Of a stretch of 64,000 nt of DNA, positions 20,885 to 27,665 are shown one piece after another. This DNA is from Microbacterium lushaniae (GTDB lineage: Bacteria > Actinomycetota > Actinomycetes > Actinomycetales > Microbacteriaceae). A program made the translations under genes and the position numbers. The notes under the pieces are model-generated. The model was not told the origin of the DNA, did not search any database, and saw only the letters and a program-made list of their open reading frames with translations. Every line of letters starts with the position of its first letter. Position 1 is the first letter of the stretch. The stretch spans positions 1 to 64,000 of the forward strand of contig NZ_CP044232.1 in the NCBI RefSeq assembly GCF_008727775.1. The letters run 5' to 3'.

Positions 20885-21454
20885 TCAGGCGGGGAACAGA
20901 GCGGCCACCGCGCGGTCGTGCGTGTCGTCCAGGGTGTCGGTGTCGACGCCTTCGAGCAGGGCGAATTGCAGTCCGCGCCACAGGGCGAGGAGCCGGGAGG
21001 TGGCGGCTTCCGCATCCCCCTCGGGGTAACCGTGCACGACGAACGCGCGCTGGAACTCCCGGGGCCAGACCGCGGCGATGTCGGTGAGCTGGCTCCGGTT
21101 TCCGTCCGGATCGCGCACGGCCGTGCCGAACGCTTCGAAGAACAGGCGGATGTAGGGAACGTTCTCGGGTGCCCGCAGCAGGCGCCACGCCTCCCCCAGC
21201 TGCGCCCTCAGGTCTCCAGGCCGCTGCAGGTGCGCCAGCAACGCGCCCTCGGCGGGCATTCCCTCGTATGCGCGCCGCAGCGCGGCCGCGAACAGAGCTT
21301 CCTTCGAGTCGAAGTAGTACAGCAGCATGCGGTTGTTCGAGCCGATGGCGCGCGCCAGCTGCGACAGTGAGAGCTGGCTCACGCCGTGCGCGAGCATGTG
21401 CTCGGCGGCGAGGGTCAGGAGCCGCTCGGCCTCGCTGCTTCGCGCCGCCGTCAT
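20885..21454 (-). CDS. TetR-family transcriptional regulator
   Basis: A 189-residue regulator. The N-terminal helix-turn-helix reads LSLSQLARAIGSNNRMLLYYFDSKEALFAAAL, the standard TetR DNA-binding pattern; the C-terminal half is a ligand-binding helical domain. ATG at 21454 is chosen because it places about 10 residues before the first helix; the frame upstream is unlike TetR. It is divergent from the Nudix gene with about 50 bp between, so it may regulate that gene or itself. The ligand is unknown. Confidence 0.85.
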   Translation of the reverse strand: MTAARSSEAERLLTLAAEHMLAHGVSQLSLSQLARAIGSNNRMLLYYFDSKEALFAAALRRAYEGMPAEGALLAHLQRPGDLRAQLGEAWRLLRAPENVPYIRLFFEAFGTAVRDPDGNRSQLTDIAAVWPREFQRAFVVHGYPEGDAEAATSRLLALWRGLQFALLEGVDTDTLDDTHDRAVAALFPA

Positions 21455-21506
21455 GGCCCCAGCATAAGAGCGCCCCCGGACATTGGGATGGGTAAGGTGT
21501 GGATTC

Positions 21507-21956
21507 ATGGACATGAGGGTCGCCGCCTACGCCATCGTCACGGATGCGGACGACCGCGTGCTGCTCGCACACTGGAACGAAGGCCGCCACGCCGCCTGGA
21601 CGCTCCCTGGGGGCGGACTGGAGCCGGGCGAGGATCCCGAACACGCGGCGCGCCGGGAAGTGCTCGAGGAGACCGGCTTCCGCGTCGTGCTCGATGAGCT
21701 GCTCGGCATCCACTCCCGCGTGATCCCCGCCGGCGACCGCCTCAGCAGCGATGCCACCGGCCCGCTCCAGGCACTGCGGATCGTCTACCGCGCACACGTC
21801 ACCGGCGGACGGCTGCAGGACGAGGTCGGTGGATCCACGGACCAGGCCGACTGGTTCACCCTCGAGCAGATCGAAGCACTCCCCCGCGTGAAGCTCGTGG
21901 ACATCGGGCTCCGGATGGCCGGCCTGCGCGACGGGCCCGGACCGCGGGACGGGTGA
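21507..21956 (+). CDS. Nudix hydrolase
   Basis: A 149-residue Nudix protein that should hydrolyse a nucleoside diphosphate linked to another moiety. The Nudix box is complete: G-x5-E-x7-REVLEETGF (GGGLEPGEDPEHAARREVLE), with the metal-binding glutamates present. Starts at 21507 (MDMRVAAYAIV) or 21513 are both possible. The substrate cannot be told from sequence. It ends 11 bp before the convergent VOC gene. Confidence 0.85.
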   Translation: MDMRVAAYAIVTDADDRVLLAHWNEGRHAAWTLPGGGLEPGEDPEHAARREVLEETGFRVVLDELLGIHSRVIPAGDRLSSDATGPLQALRIVYRAHVTGGRLQDEVGGSTDQADWFTLEQIEALPRVKLVDIGLRMAGLRDGPGPRDG

Positions 21957-21967
21957 ACGGCTGGGAA

Positions 21968-22372
21968 TCAGCGCGCGAAAGCGGCCGAGAACTCCGGTGC
22001 CGGCGGGATCTCCTCGATCACGTCCACCAGCACCCGGCCCGGAGCTTCGAAGATGAAATGGCGCTGTCCGAACGGCTCATCCCGCAGCTCCAGCCGCATC
22101 TCGACGTCCCCCGCCTCGGTGAACCGCCGATACTCGGCGGCCGCGTCGTCCACCTCCACGTCCAGCAGCAGTCCCGAAGCGGGACCGCGGTATCCCTCGG
22201 GGATCGTCGGATGGGCGTCCTGCAGGAAGGCCAGCTCGTGCGCACCGTGGCGCAGACTCACGTACCAGTCGGCGCCGAAGGTCTCCTCGAACCCGAGACG
22301 CTCGATGAAGAAGTCGGCGGCGCGACGGGGCTCGGCGGTCTGGACGACGGGGTAGAAAGCGGTCAAGGTCAT
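21968..22372 (-). CDS. VOC-family (glyoxalase/bleomycin-resistance-like) protein
   Basis: A 134-residue single-domain VOC protein with the paired beta-alpha-beta-beta-beta pattern: FYPVVQTAEPRRAADFFIER at the N-terminus and FGQRHFIFEAPGRVLVDVIEE near the C-terminus. Such proteins bind metal or sequester small molecules. It is divergent from a TetR regulator, 67 bp apart, with inverted repeats between, so it is the likely regulated target. The ATG at 22372 starts the first beta strand. Confidence 0.82.
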   Translation of the reverse strand: MTLTAFYPVVQTAEPRRAADFFIERLGFEETFGADWYVSLRHGAHELAFLQDAHPTIPEGYRGPASGLLLDVEVDDAAAEYRRFTEAGDVEMRLELRDEPFGQRHFIFEAPGRVLVDVIEEIPPAPEFSAAFAR

Positions 22373-22377
22373 GAGAA

Positions 22378-22425
22378 CTCCTTACATACAGCGTGAATGT
22401 AAAAGGAGGATACATGCATGATGTA
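22378..22425. promoter_or_regulatory. Candidate TetR operators between VOC and tetR
   Basis: Two inverted repeats lie in the 67-bp divergent gap. The first is TTACAT (22382-22387) with ATGTAA (22397-22402). The second is TACAT (22411-22415) with ATGTA (22421-22425). Both share the TACAT/ATGTA half-site, which stands out in a high-GC genome. Autoregulation by the adjacent TetR is the simplest explanation. Confidence 0.55.
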
Positions 22426-22439
22426 CGTAAGGTAAGAGG

Positions 22440-23030
22440 ATGCCTCGCGCTTCTGCCGCCGACGCGGCCCGCACCGCCCACCGCATCCTCGACGCGGCCC
22501 TCGAGCGGTTCACCGCCGAGGGATACGCCGCCGCCTCCGTCGACGACATCGCGCGCGCCGCAGGCGTCACACGAGGTGCCGTGTACCACCACTACACCGA
22601 CAAGCGCGGCCTCCTGCGGGCCGCGGCACGGGCAGGACACGAGCGCGTGGCTTCGGCGGTGGTGCGGCGGGCGGAGGGCGAATCCGACCCCGCGGAGCAG
22701 CTGCGGGCGGGATGTCATGCCTTCGTCGACAGCATCACCACAGATGCCGCCGCCCGCCTTCTTCTGATCGAGGCGCCGGCCGTGCTCGGATGGTCGGAGT
22801 GGCGCGGACTGGATGCCGCGGCGTCCGTCGCCGAACTGCGTGACGCGGTCGCCCAGGTCGCACCCGCGAGTGAGGTGGAAGCCCTCACGCAGCTGCTCTC
22901 CGGCGCGATGAACGAAGGCGCGCTCTGGGTCATGGAGCGCGATCGCCATCCGCAGGCGCGAGCAGCGCTCCACCGGTCACTGGACCGGCTGATCGATGCG
23001 GCCACGCATCCGCGCGGAGATGTGCGCTGA
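22440..23030 (+). CDS. TetR-family transcriptional regulator
   Basis: A 196-residue TetR regulator. The HTH reads ASVDDIARAAGVTRGAVYHHYTDKRGLLRAA (about residues 31-61), with the conserved GVTRGAVYHHY recognition helix. The C-terminal domain (residues 80-190) is helical and diverse. The ATG at 22440 is close to the operators. It probably represses the divergent VOC gene and itself. Confidence 0.87.
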   Translation: MPRASAADAARTAHRILDAALERFTAEGYAAASVDDIARAAGVTRGAVYHHYTDKRGLLRAAARAGHERVASAVVRRAEGESDPAEQLRAGCHAFVDSITTDAAARLLLIEAPAVLGWSEWRGLDAAASVAELRDAVAQVAPASEVEALTQLLSGAMNEGALWVMERDRHPQARAALHRSLDRLIDAATHPRGDVR

Positions 23031-23047
23031 ATGCGGCGGTGCGGCGA

Positions 23048-23530
23048 TCAGCTCGCGGGCGCCTCGACGGTGATGTCGGCGACCGTCGCGTCATAGGCGG
23101 CGATGAGCGCGTCGGCGTCGACGAACAGGCTGTAGCCGTGCGCGCCCGCCCCCATCGCGATGCGGCGTCCTCGGATGCTCTCGTCGGCATAGACCGGCCA
23201 CTCGGTGGTGCTGCCGAGCGGGACGATCGTGCCGCGGGCGTACCCCGTCGCCGCCAGCGCCCGCTCGGCGTCGGGCAGCTGGAGGCGATTGACCCCGACG
23301 ACGGCCCGCAGCTTCGGCCACGAGATCGCCCGATCACCGGGGACCAGGGCGAACAGGTACGTGTCGTCCGCTCGTTTGACCACGAGCGTCTTGACGATGT
23401 CGGCGGGGGTCAGACCCAGCAGGGCCGCTGCCTCGGAAAGGCTGGATGCGGCGGGCCGCTCCACCAACTCCACCTCGAGGCCGCGCGCGGCAGCCGCGTC
23501 ACGGACCCTCGAGGTGGAGTCGTCGCTCAC
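23048..23530 (-). CDS. YbaK/EbsC-type aminoacyl-tRNA deacylase
   Basis: A 160-residue YbaK/prolyl-editing domain protein. Such proteins hydrolyse mischarged tRNAs, for example Cys-tRNA(Pro) or Ala-tRNA(Pro). Characteristic stretches are DIVKTLVVKRADDTYLFALVPGD, with the conserved Lys, and GYARGTIVPLGSTTEWPVYADE. It starts with GTG at 23530, overlapping the preceding stop by 4 nt (GTGA). The exact tRNA specificity is not visible. Confidence 0.85.
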   Translation of the reverse strand: MSDDSTSRVRDAAAARGLEVELVERPAASSLSEAAALLGLTPADIVKTLVVKRADDTYLFALVPGDRAISWPKLRAVVGVNRLQLPDAERALAATGYARGTIVPLGSTTEWPVYADESIRGRRIAMGAGAHGYSLFVDADALIAAYDATVADITVEAPAS

Positions 23531-24105
23531 GCGTCAGGCGCGCGCAGCGGGTCGTCGGCGACCCAGAGTTCGTCGTCGGCGCGCAGGGTCTGCCAGGCCG
23601 CGTAGACGACGCCGGCCGCAGCGGCGATCCCGAGGAGGATCGCGATGACGCCGCCGGCGCCCATGCCCGAGCGCTTGGGCTCGGCGAACTTCGCCGACAG
23701 CGCCTTGGTCGCCTTCTTGCCGTACTTGTCGGCCTTCTTCGCGTAGGTCTTCGCGTCCGGTAGGGCCAGGCCGCGGCCCGAAGCAAGACGCGTGCGGGTG
23801 TCGTTCGCGGCATCCCACACCGACATCGCCGATCCGACGACGGCACCCGCGGTGGGGACGACCTTGTCGGTCAGGAGGTGCCGCGACAGCTGCACACTCT
23901 TGTCGAGGTAGGGGGCGGCGTACTTGCCGTAGCTCTGCTGTACGACGGGGACCACCTGCTCGCGGCCGTAGTTGCCGATCTGACGCCCGGCCTCGCGGGC
24001 GACGTTCGCGCTCTGGTTCAGCAGCACCTGCTGCGACTCCCAAAGCTTGGTCGCCTGCTCCTGGAGCTTGCGGAGTTCTTTCTTACGCTTGCGGCTGACG
24101 CTCAC
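23527..24105 (-). CDS. Hypothetical single-pass membrane protein
   Basis: A 192-residue protein of no family I recognise. The N-terminus is very basic and coiled-coil-like (SRKRKKELRKLQEQATKLWE). The middle is amphipathic and lysine-rich (KTYAKKADKYGKKATKALSAKF). A single membrane segment near residues 156-175 (GAGGVIAILLGIAAAAGVVY) precedes a short acidic tail DDELWVADDPLRAPDA. GTG at 24105 is chosen because GGGAGG lies about 9 nt upstream. It overlaps the YbaK gene by 4 nt. A role near DNA or the membrane is only suggested by its charge. Confidence 0.7.
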   Translation of the reverse strand: MSVSRKRKKELRKLQEQATKLWESQQVLLNQSANVAREAGRQIGNYGREQVVPVVQQSYGKYAAPYLDKSVQLSRHLLTDKVVPTAGAVVGSAMSVWDAANDTRTRLASGRGLALPDAKTYAKKADKYGKKATKALSAKFAEPKRSGMGAGGVIAILLGIAAAAGVVYAAWQTLRADDELWVADDPLRAPDA

Positions 24106-24205
24106 GGTTGTGCCCTCCCGATCGATGGGACGTATCCGCCCATCTTGCCAGACGCGGCCTCCGAGGGACGGAGGGGCTTGCAGATAACTCTGCGAGAATG
24201 TACCC

Positions 24206-24763
24206 ATGCCATCCCATAGCGCCGTCGCCACCATCCACACCAACCACGGCGACATCGTCGTCAACCTGTTCGGGGATCAGGCCCCTCGCACCGTGCAGAA
24301 CTTCATCGGGCTCTCCGATGGATCGCAGGCGTGGACCCACCCCGCGACCGGTCAGCCCGGCGAGGGACCCCTGTACTCGGATGTCATCTTCCACCGCATC
24401 ATCCCGGGCTTCATGATCCAGGGCGGCGACCCGCTCGGTCAGGGCGTGGGCGGACCGGGCTACAACTTCAACGACGAGATCAGCCCCGAACTCGACTTCA
24501 ACGCCCCCTACAAGCTGGCCATGGCCAACGCCGGGATGCGCCGCAACGCCATCACCGGCAACCTCGAAGGCACCAACGGCTCGCAGTTCTTCATCACCAC
24601 CGACCCGACGCCGTGGCTCCAGGGCAAGCACACGATCTTCGGCGAGGTCGCCGACGACGCCTCCAAGGCCGTCGTCGACGCCATCGCCGCCGTTCCCACG
24701 GCGGCGGGCGACCGTCCGATCGAGCCGGTGGTCATCAGCTCGATCGACGTCGTCCCGGTCTGA
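24206..24763 (+). CDS. ppiA: Cyclophilin-type peptidyl-prolyl cis-trans isomerase
   Basis: A 185-residue cytosolic cyclophilin that catalyses proline isomerisation in protein folding. The active-site core is present: FHRIIPGFMIQGGDPLGQG, with catalytic Arg in FHRI, NGSQFFITT, and HTIFGEV with the ligand-contacting residues. No signal peptide is present. It begins 100 bp after the divergent membrane-protein gene and is followed by the rhomboid gene 16 bp later, in the same direction. Confidence 0.92.
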   Translation: MPSHSAVATIHTNHGDIVVNLFGDQAPRTVQNFIGLSDGSQAWTHPATGQPGEGPLYSDVIFHRIIPGFMIQGGDPLGQGVGGPGYNFNDEISPELDFNAPYKLAMANAGMRRNAITGNLEGTNGSQFFITTDPTPWLQGKHTIFGEVADDASKAVVDAIAAVPTAAGDRPIEPVVISSIDVVPV

Positions 24764-24779
24764 CCCGAGGACCCCGGCG

Positions 24780-25706
24780 GTGACCACGGACGAGTTCCAC
24801 CGCAACCGCGACAACTTCTGCTATCGGCATCCCGATCGGCAGAGTTTCGTCCTGTGTCAGCGGTGCCTGCGCACGATCTGCCCGGAGTGTCAGACGCAGG
24901 CCGCCGTCGGGGTCATCTGCCCGGAGTGCTTGGCCGAGCAGCGTGCGGCGGCGACGCCGGCGCAGCGCAAGGCGGAGCGGCGCTGGTCGCGTCCGGCCGC
25001 GATGACCGCGACGAGCGGCCGTCCTACGGTGACGTACTCGATCATCGCCGTCACTGCGCTGGTGTTCGTGGTGACCCTGATCCCCGGGATCGGCCGGGTC
25101 GTCGAGGGGTACCTGTCGTTCTACGCCCCCGCGATCTATCCACAGATCAGCGGTGTCTTCCAGCCGTGGCGCGTCCTGACCGTCGCCCTGGTCCACAGCG
25201 GGTTCTGGCACGTGGGTCTGAACATGCTGGCGCTGTGGTTCATCGGACGCAGCCTCGAGCCGCTCCTGGGCGCCGCGCGGTTCCTCCTGCTGTACGTGCT
25301 CAGCGCAGCGGGCGGCTCGGTCGCCGTCGCGCTGCTGGCGCCGAACGTGCCCGTGGTCGGGGCCTCCGGGGCGATCTTCGGTCTGTTCGGCGCCCTGCTG
25401 GTGATCGGGCGGCATCTGGGCGCCAATATCCGCGTGATCGCGATCCTGATCGGGGTGAACTTCGCGTTGCCGTTCGTCCTGGCGCTCATCTCCGCCGCCG
25501 GAACCGGTTCGTTCGCGGGCGCCCTCTCGGCGATCCAGATCTCGTGGCAGTCGCACCTGGGCGGGCTGATCGTCGGAGCCGCCGTCGGGCTGATCTATGC
25601 GCGCACGCGCGCAGTGCGGCAGGCGCGGTTGAGGGTGGGCCTGCTGGTCGCGCTGTCGGCGCTGCTGGTCGGGCTCCTCGCCCTTCCGCCGGTCCTCTAC
25701 GCGTAA
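24780..25706 (+). CDS. Rhomboid-family intramembrane serine protease with zinc-ribbon N-terminus
   Basis: A 308-residue rhomboid protease. The N-terminal ~50 residues are Cys/His-rich (C14, H17, C26, C29, C34, C37, C47, C50; CQRCLRTICPEC), a B-box-like metal-binding segment. The membrane domain has HSGFWHVGLNMLALW, the active-site GASGAIFG with the catalytic Ser, and SHLGGLIVGAAVG with the catalytic His. It starts with GTG at 24780. The substrates are unknown. Its 3' end is 13 bp before a DnaA box. Confidence 0.88.
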   Translation: MTTDEFHRNRDNFCYRHPDRQSFVLCQRCLRTICPECQTQAAVGVICPECLAEQRAAATPAQRKAERRWSRPAAMTATSGRPTVTYSIIAVTALVFVVTLIPGIGRVVEGYLSFYAPAIYPQISGVFQPWRVLTVALVHSGFWHVGLNMLALWFIGRSLEPLLGAARFLLLYVLSAAGGSVAVALLAPNVPVVGASGAIFGLFGALLVIGRHLGANIRVIAILIGVNFALPFVLALISAAGTGSFAGALSAIQISWQSHLGGLIVGAAVGLIYARTRAVRQARLRVGLLVALSALLVGLLALPPVLYA

Positions 25707-25718
25707 GCAGCGCCGGGG

Positions 25719-25739
25719 TTATCCACAGGTCTATCCACA
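25719..25739 (+). promoter_or_regulatory. Pair of DnaA boxes outside oriC
   Basis: TTATCCACA at 25719-25727 is a perfect DnaA box and CTATCCACA at 25731-25739 a one-mismatch box in the same orientation, 12 bp apart. They lie between the converging rhomboid and crgA genes. Just beyond is the perfect palindrome CACACGTGTG (25754-25763). Confidence 0.65.
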
Positions 25740-25766
25740 CATGGGGACAAAATCACACGTGTGTAA

Positions 25767-26012
25767 TTAGCGCCAGCGGGTGGTCATCAGGAAGCCGATG
25801 AACGCGATGCCGAAGCCGATCGCGAGGTTCCACGCGCCGATGCCCGGGATCGGGTAATTGGTGCCGCTCAGATAGAAGACGAGCACCCAGATCAAGCCGA
25901 TCACCATGAGCCCCAGCATCACCGGCTTGAACCACACCGGATTGGGTGCCGCAGCACCTTCGCTGCGCTGGGCGATCGGGTCTTCGCCGCTGCCAGTTCG
26001 TGCCATGCCCAC
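25767..26012 (-). CDS. crgA: Cell division protein CrgA
   Basis: An 81-residue two-helix membrane protein. CrgA coordinates septum formation in actinobacteria by binding FtsZ, FtsQ and penicillin-binding proteins. The pattern PNPVWFKPVMLGLMVIGLIWVLVFYLSG, YPIPGIGAWNLAIGFG and the ending FLMTTRWR are diagnostic. An internal Met at 26006 is an alternative start. It sits just before the sortase, pabA and pknB cluster, as in mycobacteria, where crgA is also near pknB. Confidence 0.92.
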   Translation of the reverse strand: MGMARTGSGEDPIAQRSEGAAAPNPVWFKPVMLGLMVIGLIWVLVFYLSGTNYPIPGIGAWNLAIGFGIAFIGFLMTTRWR

Positions 26013-26059
26013 AGTCTAGCTGGCAGCCGCCGCATAGCCCGCGGCTCTAAGATCGCACC

Positions 26060-26854
26060 GTGGCGGAGAGCGAGACGGTGGTGGCCCGGCGTGCGCGACG
26101 CACGCGGCCGAGGCGACGCGTCTCCATCGTCGGCATCCTCGGCGAGGTGCTCATCACCGTCGGTGCGGTGGTGCTGCTGTACGTCGCGTGGCAGCTGTGG
26201 ATCGGCGACGTGATCTACGCGGCGGAGAAGAACCGGGCCGGCGTCGAGCTGTCCGAGCAGTGGCAGCAGGAGGTGGGACCGGCCGTCCCCACCGAGGACC
26301 CGGCACCCGAGGAGTCCGTCACCCCGGCCGATCCGGCGGCGATCGAGCCGGTGATCCTCCCCCAGCCCGGTGATGCCGAGATCTTCGGGGTCATGCACAT
26401 CCCCCGCTTCGGCGCGGATTACGCCATGCCGATCGCGGGAGGCGTGAGTCGCCCCCGCACGCTCGACCCGATCGGCATCGGCCACTACCCCGACACCGCG
26501 ATGCCGGGAGAGGTGGGAAACTTCGCCCTCGCCGCCCACCGCACCACCTTCGGCAAGCCCTTCAACCGCATCGCGGACCTGCGGCTGGGCGATGCCATCG
26601 TGGTGGAGACGAAGGAGGGCTGGTACACCTACCGCTTCCGTACGCTGGAGTACGTCACACCCGACGCGGTGGACGTGCTGCTGGATGTCCCGCAGCAGCC
26701 CGAAGTCCCTGCGGGAGAGCGGTACATCACCTTGACCAGCTGCAGTCCGATGAACTCCATGGCCGAGCGGATCGTGGGCTACGGCCTGTTCGAGTCGTTC
26801 ATGCCCCGCAGCGGGGACGCGGTACCGCCCGCGCTGACCGAGGCCCTGAGCTGA
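26060..26854 (+). CDS. Class E sortase
   Basis: A 264-residue sortase that should attach surface proteins to peptidoglycan. A single N-terminal membrane anchor (VSIVGILGEVLITVGAVVLLYV, ~21-42) follows a basic cytoplasmic tail. A Pro/Glu-rich linker (75-100) leads to the catalytic domain with His160 (AAHRTTFGKPFN), Cys228 in TLTSC and Arg237 (AERIVGYG). The GTG at 26060 starts the protein. Class E sortases recognise LAXTG-type signals. The stop overlaps the next start (ATG at 26854). Confidence 0.88.
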   Translation: MAESETVVARRARRTRPRRRVSIVGILGEVLITVGAVVLLYVAWQLWIGDVIYAAEKNRAGVELSEQWQQEVGPAVPTEDPAPEESVTPADPAAIEPVILPQPGDAEIFGVMHIPRFGADYAMPIAGGVSRPRTLDPIGIGHYPDTAMPGEVGNFALAAHRTTFGKPFNRIADLRLGDAIVVETKEGWYTYRFRTLEYVTPDAVDVLLDVPQQPEVPAGERYITLTSCSPMNSMAERIVGYGLFESFMPRSGDAVPPALTEALS

Positions 26855-27009
26855 TGTACGCCGCGCTGTGGCGAGTTCTCCCCGGGCCGTGGTGGGTGCG
26901 CGTGCTGATCCTGCTCGTGCTGGCGACCGCGATCGTGTATGGGCTGTTCACGTGGGTGTTCCCCTGGGTCAGCCAGTTCGTCAATCCGCAGGACGTCACG
27001 GTCCAGTGA
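26854..27009 (+). CDS. 51-residue membrane protein
   Basis: A short protein (MYAALWRVLPGPWWVRVLIL onwards) with one membrane segment at about residues 14-39 and a short polar tail ending in VTVQ. It overlaps the sortase stop and the pabA start (GTGA at 27006-27009), so it is translationally coupled on both sides, which argues that it is real. No function is known to me. It may be a membrane adaptor linked to the sortase. Confidence 0.75.
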   Translation: MYAALWRVLPGPWWVRVLILLVLATAIVYGLFTWVFPWVSQFVNPQDVTVQ

Positions 27010-27665
27010 GCGGCTTCCGCGTGGTCGTGGTGGACAACCACGACAGCTTCGTGCACACCCTCGCCGGCTACATCCGGCAATTGGGCGCGGAGGTCACGCT
27101 CATCGAGGCCGACGCGGTGCGCCCGGACGACGCGGCGTCCGTCATCGCGGATGCGGAGGCGGTGCTGGTGTCTCCCGGACCGGGCGACCCCGAGCATGCG
27201 GGTGCGTCCATCGACATCGTGCGCGCGGCGGCGGACGGCGGCGTGCCGCTGCTGGGCGTCTGTCTGGGTCACCAGGCGATCGGCGTCGCCTTCGGAGCCA
27301 CTGTCGACCACGCACCCGAGCTCATGCACGGCCTCACCTCCCTCGTCGACCACGACGCGACCGGCCTGTTCCGGGGCCTGGCCCGCCCCATGGTCGCCAC
27401 GCGCTATCACTCCCTCACGATCGTGCCGGAGTCGCTGCCCCCGGAGCTGGCGGTCACCGCCGTCACCGAGTCGGGCGTCATCATGGGTGTCGCCCACCGC
27501 AGTGCGCCCATCCAGGGTGTGCAGTTCCACCCCGAGAGCATCCTCACCGAGGGCGGTCACCGGCTCCTGGGCAATTGGCTGGCCTCGGCGGGCCTGGCCG
27601 GAGCCGACGAACGCGGACGCCGTCTGCACCCGCGAGGGGCGGTCACGGCCCCGTGCACACCGTGA
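27006..27665 (+). CDS. pabA: Class I glutamine amidotransferase, anthranilate/aminodeoxychorismate synthase component II
   Basis: A 219-residue glutaminase subunit that supplies ammonia to anthranilate synthase or 4-amino-4-deoxychorismate synthase. The catalytic triad is visible as Cys86 in LLGVCLGHQAIG and His175/Glu177 in VQFHPES; SPGPGDPEHAG is also conserved. GTG at 27006 overlaps the preceding stop. TrpG and PabA are hard to separate by sequence, so the symbol is provisional. No component I gene lies nearby. Its 3' end overlaps convergent pknB by 23 bp. Confidence 0.82.
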   Translation: MSGFRVVVVDNHDSFVHTLAGYIRQLGAEVTLIEADAVRPDDAASVIADAEAVLVSPGPGDPEHAGASIDIVRAAADGGVPLLGVCLGHQAIGVAFGATVDHAPELMHGLTSLVDHDATGLFRGLARPMVATRYHSLTIVPESLPPELAVTAVTESGVIMGVAHRSAPIQGVQFHPESILTEGGHRLLGNWLASAGLAGADERGRRLHPRGAVTAPCTP

